14,412 nt of DNA from an uncultured Lachnospira sp. (GCA_934358235.1 CAKRKK010000046.1:1-14412), one strand, 5' to 3'. Counted from the first letter of the stretch, positions 1 through 7,446 are shown. The notes: generated by a model not told the origin, from the sequence alone. Numbers and translations are program-made.

Positions 1-2
1 GA

Positions 3-1661
3 AAGTATGCAGCCAGTGCTTCAACAGGTTTTGCCTGTAATCTAAGGGAAGGGATATATACGAATATCCAGTCCTTTGCATTTTCTAATATTGATAAGTA
101 TAGTACAGCAGGTCTTATAACACGTATGACTACGGACGTAACCAATGTGCAGAATGCATATCAGATGCTTCTTAGAATAGCAGTCAGGGCACCGCTTATG
201 ATGATATGCAGTATGGTTATGTGTTTTATCATTAACCCGACTATGAGTACTATATTTTTAGTGGCACTTATACTTCTTGGCTTCGTGCTTTTCTTTATTA
301 TATATAAGGTAACACCTATATTCACAGAAGGTTTTGCAAAGTATGATAATCTTAATGCGAGCGTACAGGAAAATATTTCTGGTATACGTGTAGTTAAGGC
401 ATTTGTCAGGGAAGATTATGAGAATGATAAGTTCAAAAAGGCAGCAACAGGTCTTTATAATACATTTGTAAAGGCAGAATCATGGCTTGCCTTTAACAAC
501 CCGGTTATGATGTTTGTCATATATGCAAGTATTATTGCCCTTTCATGGTTTGCGGCACACTTTATAGCAGATGGAACTATGACAACAGGTAATCTTACAT
601 CAATGTTTTCGTATGTTATGAGCATGATGATGTCACTTATGATGCTTTCGATGGTGTTCGTTATGGTGTCTATGAGTGCTGCAAGTGCAAGACGTATAGC
701 AGAGGTGCTTAACGAGAAGGCAGATATAACTAATCCCAAAGCACCAGTTATGGAAGTTCCTGACGGAAGAATAGATTTTAATCATGTAGATTTCGTATAT
801 AAAAAAGACAGTGAAACAGATACGCTCCATGATATAGATATACATATTAAGTCAGGTGAAACTATAGGTATCATTGGTGGAACCGGCTGTGGTAAGTCAA
901 GCCTTGTTAACCTTATAAGCCGCCTTTATGATGTTAAGGATGGAAGTGTATGTGTTGGTGGAGTTGATGTAAGAAAGTATGATATAGATACTCTTCGTGA
1001 TGAAGTAGCAGTTGTTCTTCAGAAAAATGTTTTATTCTCAGGAACTATTCTTGATAACTTAAGATGGGGCGATGATAATGCTACTGAGGAGGAATGTGTA
1101 GAAGCCTGCAGACAGGCTTGTGCAGATGAATTCATAGAGCGTATGCCGGATAGGTATAATACATGGATTGAGCAGGGTGGTACTAATGTTTCTGGTGGCC
1201 AGAGACAAAGATTATGTATAGCAAGAGCACTGCTTAAGCATCCTAAGGTTCTTATACTTGATGATTCAACAAGTGCAGTGGATACAGCAACAGATGCTAA
1301 GATTAAGAAAGCATTTGCAACTAAGATACCAGGAACAACAAAGCTTATAGTATCCCAGAGAATATCAAGTATACAGGATGCAGACAGAATAATTGTGCTT
1401 GATAACGGTGAAATCAGCGGTTTTGATACACATGAGAAGCTTATAGAGAGTAACAAGGTGTATCGTGAGATATATGAAGTCCAGACACAGGGTGGCGGCG
1501 ACTTTGACGAGCAGCCAGGTGAGCAGTCAGGTGAGCAGTCAGGCGAACAGTCAGGCGAGCAGCCAGATAATCAGTCTGTTAATCAGTTTAAGCCAGATGA
1601 TAAGCAGCCAGAGGCTGATATTCAGGTAAAAGACAGGAAGGGAGGAGCAGCTAATGAGTAA
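3..1661 (+). CDS. Heterodimeric ABC exporter, degenerate-site subunit (5' partial)
   Basis: This is the inner-membrane half-transporter of a type IV ABC exporter (TM287/LmrC/YheI-like), expected to move drugs, lipids or peptides outward at the cost of ATP. The reading frame is open from nucleotide 3, and the first 41 visible codons match the usual transmembrane-domain sequence ending in LITRMTTDV, so the ATG at 126 is internal and the true start lies outside the window. Visible residues 1-225 are the membrane domain, with hydrophobic spans near 64-101, 165-187 and 193-224. The ATPase domain follows: Walker A GGTGCGKS (292-299), Q-loop VLQKN, signature VSGGQ (396-400). Walker B reads LILDD, so the catalytic Glu is Asp (421), and the switch His is Gln (452). 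Both changes are typical of the subunit carrying the non-hydrolysing site. The tail (about 495-552) is hydrophilic and contains EQSG repeats. The gene overlaps the next by 8 nt. The substrate cannot be told from the sequence. Confidence 0.93.
   Translation, partial: KYAASASTGFACNLREGIYTNIQSFAFSNIDKYSTAGLITRMTTDVTNVQNAYQMLLRIAVRAPLMMICSMVMCFIINPTMSTIFLVALILLGFVLFFIIYKVTPIFTEGFAKYDNLNASVQENISGIRVVKAFVREDYENDKFKKAATGLYNTFVKAESWLAFNNPVMMFVIYASIIALSWFAAHFIADGTMTTGNLTSMFSYVMSMMMSLMMLSMVFVMVSMSAASARRIAEVLNEKADITNPKAPVMEVPDGRIDFNHVDFVYKKDSETDTLHDIDIHIKSGETIGIIGGTGCGKSSLVNLISRLYDVKDGSVCVGGVDVRKYDIDTLRDEVAVVLQKNVLFSGTILDNLRWGDDNATEEECVEACRQACADEFIERMPDRYNTWIEQGGTNVSGGQRQRLCIARALLKHPKVLILDDSTSAVDTATDAKIKKAFATKIPGTTKLIVSQRISSIQDADRIIVLDNGEISGFDTHEKLIESNKVYREIYEVQTQGGGDFDEQPGEQSGEQSGEQSGEQPDNQSVNQFKPDDKQPEADIQVKDRKGGAANE
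1509..1565 (+). repeat. 12-nt coding tandem repeat (EQSG units)
   Basis: Four full 12-nt units plus a partial fifth, of the form GAGCAGTCAGGT with third-position and Pro/Ser variation. They encode EQPG, EQSG, EQSG, EQSG, EQP in the hydrophilic C-terminal tail of the first ABC subunit. The unit is a multiple of three, so changes in copy number keep the frame. The tail lies beyond the ATPase core, so it is probably tolerant of length variation. Confidence 0.9.
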
Positions 1662-3585
1662 GATAAATAAGAATACAGGTGCAGCCCTGAATAATAAGGA
1701 AGCAGCAGGAAATAAAGCAGCTAAGAAAAGTCCTCTTCCTATTATGAAAAGGCTTTTAGGATATGTATTAAAGAATTATAAGTTCTCATGTATAGTGGTT
1801 GTTGCCTGTATATTGGCATCATCACTTACAACATTGCTGGCTACGCTTTTTATCCAGAAGCTGGTAGATAATTATATTATTCCACTTACACAGTCAGCAG
1901 TACACGATTATGCTCCACTTGCAGCAGCTATCATAAAGCTTGCAGCCGTTCTTTTGGTTGGTGTGATATGTTCTTATGTATATAACAGAATTATGGTTAA
2001 TGTTGGTCAGGGTACTTTAAAGAAGTTAAGATTCGAGCTTTTTACTAATATGGAATCACTTCCAATAAGGTATTTTGATACACACGCACATGGTGATATT
2101 ATGTCTGTGTATACTAACGATATCGACACATTAAGACAGCTTATAAGCCAGAGTATACCGCAGGTTATCAACTCTTGTATAACGCTTGTTTCTACATTTG
2201 TAAGTATGATTGTGCTTGATATTCCGCTTACTATCGTATCTGTTATTATGGTTGTTATTATGCTGTATGTAACTTCTAAGCTAAGTGAGCTTTCAGGAAG
2301 GTACTTTATAGAGCAGCAGAAGGATATAGGTAAGGTAAATGCTTACATCGAAGAAATGATGGAGGGCCAGAAGGTTGTTAAGGTATTCTGTCATGAAGAG
2401 GAAAGTATAGAGCAGTTCAGAAAAATAAATGACGCACTCAGGGAAAGCGCAGATAATGCCAATAAGATTGCTAACATAACTATGCCTGTCAATGGAAATA
2501 TTGGTAATATAAGCTATGTATTATGTGCTATTGTTGGTGGTATACTTGCACTTAGTGATTTTTCAGGACTTACGATTGGTACTCTTGTAGCCTTTTTAAG
2601 TCTTAATAAGAGCTTTACCCAGCCGGTAACACAGATAAGCCAGCAGGTAAGCAGTATAGTTATGGCTATGGCTGGTGCAGGAAGAGTATTCGAGCTGTAT
2701 GATGAGAAGCCTGAAACTGATGAAGGAAGGGTTGAGCTTGTCAATGTTAAGTATAATAATGCAAGAGAGCTTGAGGAAACTAAGGAAAGCACTATGATGT
2801 GGGCCTGGAAAAGACCTGCTATGGATGGTAAGCCTGTCGAGTACATAAGACTTGAGGGTGATGTTACATTTGCTGGTGTAGACTTTGGATATAATCCTGA
2901 CAAGCTTGTACTTCACGATATTAAGATGTATGCAACACCAGGTCAGAAGATAGCATTTGTTGGAAGCACAGGTGCAGGTAAGACTACGATTACTAATCTT
3001 ATCAATAGATTCTATGACATACAGGACGGTAAGATAAAGTATGATGGAATTAATATTAATCACATCAAGAAGGATGATTTAAGAAGGAGTCTTGGTATTG
3101 TTCTTCAGGATACGAATCTGTTTACTGAAACTATTATGGAAAATATCCGTTATGGAAGATTAGATGCAACAGACGAAGAATGTATTGCAGCAGCGAGACT
3201 TGCCAATGCTGATGGCTTTATCAGAAGGCTTCCGGATGGATATAACACAGTACTTCATAGTGGCGGTGCCAACTTAAGCCAGGGACAAAGACAGCTTCTT
3301 GCCATAGCAAGAGCAGCAGTTGCCGATCCACCAGTACTTATTCTTGATGAGGCTACTTCTTCTATTGATACAAGAACAGAAAGACTTGTACAGAGGGGAA
3401 TGGATGCTCTTATGTCGGGAAGAACTTCCTTTGTTATAGCACACAGACTTTCTACGGTACGCAACGCAGACTGTATTATGGTTATGGAGCAGGGCAGGAT
3501 AATCGAGCGTGGTACACACGAGCAGCTTATGGAAGAAAAAGGCAGATATTATCAGTTGTATACAGGTAAGAGTATATCAGCGTAA
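1654..3585 (+). CDS. Heterodimeric ABC exporter, catalytic-site subunit
   Basis: The 643-aa partner half-transporter (TM288/LmrD/YheH-like) that pairs with the product of the upstream gene in the cytoplasmic membrane. The ATG lies 8 nt after GGAGG (1641-1645), and the gene overlaps its neighbour by 8 nt, which implies coupled translation. Hydrophobic membrane spans lie near 48-70, 88-112, 170-210 and 282-315. A cytoplasmic linker at about 349-402 containing MWAWKRP joins the membrane and ATPase domains. It is longer than in single-gene exporters but is common in this clostridial subfamily. Walker A GSTGAGKT (437-444), Walker B LILDE with catalytic Glu566, and switch His597 are all intact. The signature is LSQGQ (541-545) instead of LSGGQ. 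Paired with the degenerate Walker B and Gln switch of the first subunit, this gives one impaired and one working ATP site, the standard arrangement of these heterodimers. The substrate is unknown. Confidence 0.94.
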   Translation: MSKINKNTGAALNNKEAAGNKAAKKSPLPIMKRLLGYVLKNYKFSCIVVVACILASSLTTLLATLFIQKLVDNYIIPLTQSAVHDYAPLAAAIIKLAAVLLVGVICSYVYNRIMVNVGQGTLKKLRFELFTNMESLPIRYFDTHAHGDIMSVYTNDIDTLRQLISQSIPQVINSCITLVSTFVSMIVLDIPLTIVSVIMVVIMLYVTSKLSELSGRYFIEQQKDIGKVNAYIEEMMEGQKVVKVFCHEEESIEQFRKINDALRESADNANKIANITMPVNGNIGNISYVLCAIVGGILALSDFSGLTIGTLVAFLSLNKSFTQPVTQISQQVSSIVMAMAGAGRVFELYDEKPETDEGRVELVNVKYNNARELEETKESTMMWAWKRPAMDGKPVEYIRLEGDVTFAGVDFGYNPDKLVLHDIKMYATPGQKIAFVGSTGAGKTTITNLINRFYDIQDGKIKYDGININHIKKDDLRRSLGIVLQDTNLFTETIMENIRYGRLDATDEECIAAARLANADGFIRRLPDGYNTVLHSGGANLSQGQRQLLAIARAAVADPPVLILDEATSSIDTRTERLVQRGMDALMSGRTSFVIAHRLSTVRNADCIMVMEQGRIIERGTHEQLMEEKGRYYQLYTGKSISA

Positions 3586-3650
3586 ATGTCGGCGTAAAAT
3601 ATAATTGTAAATATGAGCGTAAATGTGGGCACAAATTTGCACACAAATGT
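3578..3650 (+). repeat. Degenerate 12-nt tandem repeat, six units
   Basis: Six successive units of about 12 nt (one is 13 because of an extra A) with an approximate core GCGTAAATGT: CAGCGTAAATGT, CGGCGTAAAATAT, AATTGTAAATAT, GAGCGTAAATGT, GGGCACAAATTT, GCACACAAATGT. The first unit includes the stop codon of the ABC gene, so the array starts in the coding end and runs into the spacer. The best pair (3579-3593 and 3616-3630) matches at 14 of 15 positions. No function is evident. Confidence 0.6.
3624..3645 (+). other. Weak hairpin after the ABC genes
   Basis: TGTGGGCA and TGCACACA form an 8-position stem with one G-A mismatch around the loop CAAATT, inside the 12-nt repeat array. No run of T follows, so it is not a convincing intrinsic terminator, but no better one is visible after the ABC pair. 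It could simply be a product of the repeat. Confidence 0.3.
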
Positions 3651-3660
3651 TTCTATAAGA

Positions 3661-3689
3661 TTGACAATTCTGTCTGGGAAAAATATAAT
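3661..3689 (+). promoter_or_regulatory. Perfect-consensus sigma-A promoter for HD-GYP/aspS
   Basis: TTGACA (3661-3666), a 17-nt spacer, then TATAAT (3684-3689): both hexamers and the spacing match the housekeeping consensus exactly. The start point would be near 3696, giving a leader of about 65 nt before the HD-GYP ATG at 3762. Copies of TGTCTG and its complement surround the -10 box and could serve as an operator. Confidence 0.82.
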
Positions 3690-3732
3690 AAAGTATTGTT
3701 CAGACATATATTATTTTAAAGCATTTGTCTGG
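3671..3732. promoter_or_regulatory. TGTCTGG/CAGACA repeats around the promoter
   Basis: TGTCTGG occurs at 3671-3677 (in the promoter spacer) and again at 3726-3732 (in the leader). The inverted copy CAGACA lies at 3701-3706. The first pair forms a dyad TGTCTG-N24-CAGACA centred on the -10 box. The second pair could form a 6-bp stem with a 19-nt loop in the RNA leader. The position suggests a regulator site or leader structure, but the motif belongs to no family I can name. Confidence 0.35.
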
Positions 3733-3761
3733 AATAAAAGTATATATTGGTTAAGTTTAAT

Positions 3762-4397
3762 ATGGAAAAAGAAAAGAATAATGAGCTTATTGACTATATA
3801 GTCAATGACTTTAAGAGTGGTATTAAGCATGGTGTGCTTGTTGCTAACCTGACTTACGCCCTGGCAATGGAATATGGTATGTCAGAGGAAGAGGCATATG
3901 AGCTAAGGATAGCAGCTATGGTGCATGATATAGGTAAGCTTAAGCTTTCTGAATATCTATATGGAAGAACGAATGAGAATCTTCCGGAGGAAGAAAAGAA
4001 GTATATGAGCATGCATTCTAAGATAAGTTATGATGTGCTGAAGAGATATGATTATTCAGATAGTATTATGAAGATTGTACTTTCACACCATGAATGCTAC
4101 GATGGAAGTGGTTATCCGGATGGACTTATGGGTGAGGATATACCTATAGGAGCGAGAATTATTAAGGTTACAGATGAATTCGCGGCTCTTATATCAGACA
4201 GACCTTATAGAAAAGCATTTGATATAGATACTGCTGTTTCAATTATGATAGATGAAGTGAAGAATCTGGATATGAAGGTATTCATACTTTTTCAGAGGCT
4301 TATACACGAGGAAGCTACGCTTGAACTTATAAAGAACAGCAGAATAGATATTGATGATTTGGATATAAGTGATATACTTGATATTAGTCAGGATTAA
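3762..4397 (+). CDS. Stand-alone HD-GYP domain phosphodiesterase
   Basis: A 211-aa cytoplasmic protein that is almost entirely one HD-GYP domain, a family that hydrolyses cyclic di-GMP (some members cyclic GMP-AMP). The ATG at 3762 is preferred over an in-frame TTG at 3747; neither has a good ribosome site. Metal-binding residues visible are His23, the HD pair in VHDIGK (55-56), His85, HH (109-110) and Asp138. The diagnostic block is DGSGYP (114-119) followed by GLMGEDIPIGARI and SDRPYR. By position, the Glu four residues before the first His (ligand of a third metal in some members) is Ser19, which would fit a two-metal site. There is no receiver, PAS or membrane segment, so any input must come from a partner or from expression. 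The tail is rich in Asp and Ile. It follows a strong promoter and lies 32 nt before aspS, so the two are probably co-transcribed. Activity on cyclic di-GMP is inferred from the family. Confidence 0.9.
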   Translation: MEKEKNNELIDYIVNDFKSGIKHGVLVANLTYALAMEYGMSEEEAYELRIAAMVHDIGKLKLSEYLYGRTNENLPEEEKKYMSMHSKISYDVLKRYDYSDSIMKIVLSHHECYDGSGYPDGLMGEDIPIGARIIKVTDEFAALISDRPYRKAFDIDTAVSIMIDEVKNLDMKVFILFQRLIHEEATLELIKNSRIDIDDLDISDILDISQD

Positions 4398-4429
4398 ATC
4401 TAATATTTACAGGAATGAGGTAATTAACT

Positions 4430-6223
4430 ATGGCAGAGTCAATGGTTGGCTTAAAGAGAACACACAGATGCACAGAGGTATCAGGTGCAGATATAGGAAG
4501 TACAGTTACAGTTATGGGCTGGGTAGCTAAGAGACGTAATCTTGGTTCACTTATATTCGTTGATTTAAGAGATAGAAGTGGTATCGTACAGATACTTTTT
4601 GATGAGAATATAGTAGGCAAGGAAGGCTTTGATAAGGCCTATACTTTAAGAAATGAATTCGTAATAGCGGTAGTAGGTAAGGTTGTTAAAAGAAGTGGTG
4701 CAGTTAATGAGAATCTTAAGACAGGTGATATTGAGATTGCAGCAGAGTCTTTGAGGATTCTTTCAGAATCAGAAACACCTCCATTCCCTATTGAGGAGAA
4801 TATTAACACTAAGGAAGATATCCGTCTTAAGTACAGATGCTTAGACTTAAGAAGACCAGATCTCCAGTCTAATATCATTATGAGAAGTAAGGTGGCAACT
4901 CTTACAAGAGCTTTCCTTGCTAAAGAGGGCTTCCTTGAAATAGAAACACCTATGCTTACTAAGTCAACTCCTGAGGGAGCAAGGGATTATCTTGTACCAA
5001 GTCGTATTCATCCGGGCAAGTTCTATGCGCTTCCACAGTCACCTCAGCTTTTTAAGCAGATGCTCATGTGCTCTGGTTACGACAGATATATGCAGATAGC
5101 AAGATGCTTCAGGGATGAGGACTTAAGAGCTGACAGACAGCCTGAATTCACTCAGATAGATATGGAATTATCATTTGTTGATGTTGATGATGTAATAGAT
5201 GTTAATGAAAGATTATTGGCATACCTTTTTAAGGAAGTGTTAGATATAGATGTTAAGCTTCCTATCCAGCGTATGACATGGCAGGAGGCTATGGACAGAT
5301 TCGGTTCTGATAAGCCAGACTTAAGATTTGGTATGGAGCTTAAGAATGTCACAGATATTGTTAAGAATTGTGGCTTCGGGGTATTTACAGGAGCTATTGA
5401 GAATGGTGGTTCTGTCCGTGGTATTAATGCAGCAGGTCAGGGAAGCATGCCACGTAAGAAGATAGATGCGCTTGTTGATTTCGCTAAGGGCTATGGCGCG
5501 AAGGGACTTGCTTATATAGCTATTAACGAAGATGGTTCACTTAAGTCATCCTTTGCTAAGTTTATGACAGAAGATGAGATGAATGCACTTGTTAATGCTA
5601 TGGAAGGTAAGCCGGGAGATCTTTTACTTTTCGCAGCAGACAGAAACAAGATTGTATGGAATGTACTTGGTGCATTAAGAGTTGAACTTGCAGGCCAGAT
5701 GGGACTTCTTGACAAGAATGATTATAAGTTCCTCTGGGTAACAGAATTCCCACAGTTTGAATGGTCAGACGAGGAGGAAAGATTCGTGGCTATGCATCAT
5801 CCATTCACTATGCCTATGGATGAAGATCTTGATAAGCTTGAATCAGATCCAGGTTCAGTACGTGCAAAGGCTTATGATATTGTACTTAATGGTACTGAGA
5901 TTGGTGGTGGTTCAGTAAGAATCCATCAGGCAGATGTACAGTCAAGAATGTTTAAGGCACTTGGACTTACAGATGAAGTGGCTAATGAGAAGTTTGGCTT
6001 CTTACTAGATGCTTTCAAGTATGGTGTGCCACCACATGCAGGACTTGCATACGGTCTTGACAGACTTGTTATGCTTATGGCAAAGAGAGATTCTATAAGG
6101 GACGTTATTGCTTTCCCTAAGGTTAAGGATGCTACCTGCCTTCTTACTAATGCACCGGATGTTGTTGATGCAAAACAGCTTGAAGATTTATCTATAAGCA
6201 TTACAGAGAACGAAGAGAATTAA
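4430..6223 (+). CDS. aspS: Aspartyl-tRNA synthetase
   Basis: A cytoplasmic class IIb synthetase that joins L-aspartate to tRNA-Asp using ATP. The 597-aa length is normal for the bacterial type. The N-terminal OB-fold anticodon-binding domain (about 1-115) contains GWVAKRRNLGSLIFVDLRD. Motif 2 is FRDEDLRADRQPEFTQIDME. The bacterial GAD insertion lies in the middle (about 290-420), and motif 3 near the C terminus is GLAYGLDRLVMLM. Leu38 aligns with Leu30 of the E. coli enzyme, where non-discriminating enzymes have His, so this copy is probably specific for tRNA-Asp and does not mischarge tRNA-Asn. This is an inference from one position. The start ATG is 9 nt after GAGG. No T-box leader or separate promoter is visible in the 32-nt gap, so expression probably comes from the promoter upstream of the HD-GYP gene. 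A strong terminator follows. Confidence 0.98.
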   Translation: MAESMVGLKRTHRCTEVSGADIGSTVTVMGWVAKRRNLGSLIFVDLRDRSGIVQILFDENIVGKEGFDKAYTLRNEFVIAVVGKVVKRSGAVNENLKTGDIEIAAESLRILSESETPPFPIEENINTKEDIRLKYRCLDLRRPDLQSNIIMRSKVATLTRAFLAKEGFLEIETPMLTKSTPEGARDYLVPSRIHPGKFYALPQSPQLFKQMLMCSGYDRYMQIARCFRDEDLRADRQPEFTQIDMELSFVDVDDVIDVNERLLAYLFKEVLDIDVKLPIQRMTWQEAMDRFGSDKPDLRFGMELKNVTDIVKNCGFGVFTGAIENGGSVRGINAAGQGSMPRKKIDALVDFAKGYGAKGLAYIAINEDGSLKSSFAKFMTEDEMNALVNAMEGKPGDLLLFAADRNKIVWNVLGALRVELAGQMGLLDKNDYKFLWVTEFPQFEWSDEEERFVAMHHPFTMPMDEDLDKLESDPGSVRAKAYDIVLNGTEIGGGSVRIHQADVQSRMFKALGLTDEVANEKFGFLLDAFKYGVPPHAGLAYGLDRLVMLMAKRDSIRDVIAFPKVKDATCLLTNAPDVVDAKQLEDLSISITENEEN

Positions 6224-6241
6224 ACATATTATAAACCTATC

Positions 6242-6285
6242 GGGGGATGCCGCACTAAGAAATTAGTGCGGTACCCTCCTTTTTT
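6242..6285 (+). terminator. Rho-independent terminator after aspS
   Basis: CCGCACTAA (6250-6258) and TTAGTGCGG (6263-6271) form a perfect 9-bp stem closed by the tetraloop GAAA. The stem extends outward through G-T and T-A pairs and, past one bulged A, through a G-rich strand (6242-6246) against CCCTC (6274-6278). Six T residues (6280-6285) follow. It ends the HD-GYP/aspS transcript. Confidence 0.95.
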
Positions 6286-6326
6286 ATAATTTTTTAAAAT
6301 GTTGTAACTTTTTTTGTATATTTTTC

Positions 6327-6357
6327 TTGACCTGAAGTGGACTTAAGATGTTATATT
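6327..6357 (+). promoter_or_regulatory. Candidate promoter for the lipoprotein esterase
   Basis: TTGACC (6327-6332) and TATATT (6352-6357) are each one base from consensus, but the spacer is 19 nt, longer than ideal. The octamer GTTATATT occurs at 6350-6357 and again at 6372-6379, 22 nt (about two helical turns) apart. A promoter is needed here because a strong terminator lies just upstream. Confidence 0.4.
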
Positions 6358-6398
6358 GGTCATATAAAGAGGTTATATTAAGATAGGAGGAATTGTTA

Positions 6399-7382
6399 AT
6401 GAAGGGATTGTTAATAAAGAATAAGTATTGCAAATCAACATTGGCTGTTATGGCAGCATTAGTTATGGCAGCAGGAGTATTACTTACAGGCTGTACGGAA
6501 AGCAACACAGCTTCAGATAAAGAAGATAATACTAAGGTTAATCATGATTATGATGTAAAGCTGTTATCCTATGATAAGGATGATACAGATTATGATGAAC
6601 CTACAGATTTTAATAAGCAGCAGGAAAACAGAAGCTATGGAAGAGTGGAGGAGATAAGCTATTATTCGCCAACACTTAATACAATGAGAACTGCTAATGT
6701 ATTTCTTCCTAAGGATTATGATGAGAGCAAAAGCTATCCGGTAGTATATCTTATGCACGGTATGGGTGGCAATTATATGGATTATAAGAATCTGGATGCA
6801 CTTAATATAGCTCAGAATGCTGTTTATGATTATAACCGCAATGATATGCTTCTTGTCAGCTTTACCGTATTTACAGATGTATCGGGTGGTGTTGAATCAG
6901 ATTATGGCTTTTCTGAGCTTACAACAAGATATGATGCATGTGAGAATGATGTAATAAATGCTCTTATACCATATATTAATTCACACTATTCAACAAAGAC
7001 AGGAAGAGAATATACGGCGGTGGCAGGCTTTTCACTAGGAGGAAGGGAGGCTCTTTATCTTTGCTTTGCGCATCCTGATATATTCGGATATGCAGGGGCA
7101 TTTGCACCGGTGGGTGGAGTTGTTGATACTGGCCTTGATGAAATTGCGTATGGAAACAGAGGGTATCTTTTAGAGGAGCTTGTACCAGAAGGAAAGGAAG
7201 CACCATTACTTACACTTATTGTTACAGGTGATGAGGATCCCTATTGCAGGCTGTCTTCAGAATATTATAGTAAGTATATGACTTCTCATTCTATTGAGCA
7301 TATATTCTATTACAGACCGGGTGGACACGAGGCAGTTGTATGGAATAATGGCTTATATAATTTCTTAAGGCGCATATTCTAA
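6399..7382 (+). CDS. Putative secreted lipoprotein esterase (alpha/beta hydrolase, CE1-like)
   Basis: A 327-aa predicted lipoprotein anchored on the outer face of the membrane. The ATG at 6399 is chosen because AGGAGG (6385-6390) sits 8 nt before it; an in-frame TTG two codons earlier is unlikely. A basic N terminus, a hydrophobic stretch (about 14-30) and the lipobox LTGC put the lipidated cysteine at 32. An Asp-rich, probably flexible linker (about 33-75) follows, then an esterase domain of the kind found in feruloyl, acetyl-xylan and esterase D-like enzymes: YPVVYLMHGMGGN (oxyanion region, about 113-125), GFSLGG with nucleophile Ser212, GDEDPY with likely acid Asp278 or Asp280, and GGHEAVVW with His310. 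The family suggests release of ester side groups from plant polysaccharide or another ester substrate, but no glycoside hydrolase or sugar transporter is adjacent, so the substrate is unknown. It appears to be a single-gene transcript, and no terminator is seen after it. Confidence 0.85.
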   Translation: MKGLLIKNKYCKSTLAVMAALVMAAGVLLTGCTESNTASDKEDNTKVNHDYDVKLLSYDKDDTDYDEPTDFNKQQENRSYGRVEEISYYSPTLNTMRTANVFLPKDYDESKSYPVVYLMHGMGGNYMDYKNLDALNIAQNAVYDYNRNDMLLVSFTVFTDVSGGVESDYGFSELTTRYDACENDVINALIPYINSHYSTKTGREYTAVAGFSLGGREALYLCFAHPDIFGYAGAFAPVGGVVDTGLDEIAYGNRGYLLEELVPEGKEAPLLTLIVTGDEDPYCRLSSEYYSKYMTSHSIEHIFYYRPGGHEAVVWNNGLYNFLRRIF

Positions 7383-7412
7383 GATAAATATAATTAACGT
7401 ATTGTGTAAAAG

Positions 7413-7446
7413 TTTGTATAAAAAATGTATAAAAGATGTATAAAAG
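7413..7446 (+). repeat. Short 11-nt tandem repeat upstream of glyA promoter
   Basis: ATGTATAAAAG occurs twice in perfect tandem (7425-7435, 7436-7446), preceded by a related copy TTTGTATAAAAA (7413-7424). The array ends 12 nt before the -35 box of the glyA promoter. The 11-nt period is close to one helical turn, so it could be an upstream binding or curved-DNA element, or simply low-complexity AT sequence. Confidence 0.5.

Noticed and set aside
126..128. ATG at 126 as the start of the first ABC gene.
   Set aside because: The frame is open to the window edge, and the 41 upstream codons fit the conserved membrane domain, so this Met is internal.
455..845. Antisense ORFs opposite the first ABC gene, and similar antisense ORFs opposite most genes in the window.
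   Set aside because: They have no ribosome sites or recognisable domains. They follow from the codon bias of the real genes on the + strand.
3747..3749. TTG at 3747 as the start of the HD-GYP gene.
   Set aside because: It has no ribosome site and only adds five residues before an ATG at 3762, where the protein plausibly begins. The ATG also lacks a strong site, so some doubt remains.
3613..3801. A 62-codon ORF in the spacer before the HD-GYP gene.
   Set aside because: It has no ribosome site, runs through the consensus promoter and into the HD-GYP gene in another frame, and its first codons are just the 12-nt repeat translated.
4398..4429. A T-box or other tRNA-sensing leader before aspS.
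   Set aside because: The gap is only 32 nt and contains no T-box sequence or terminator.
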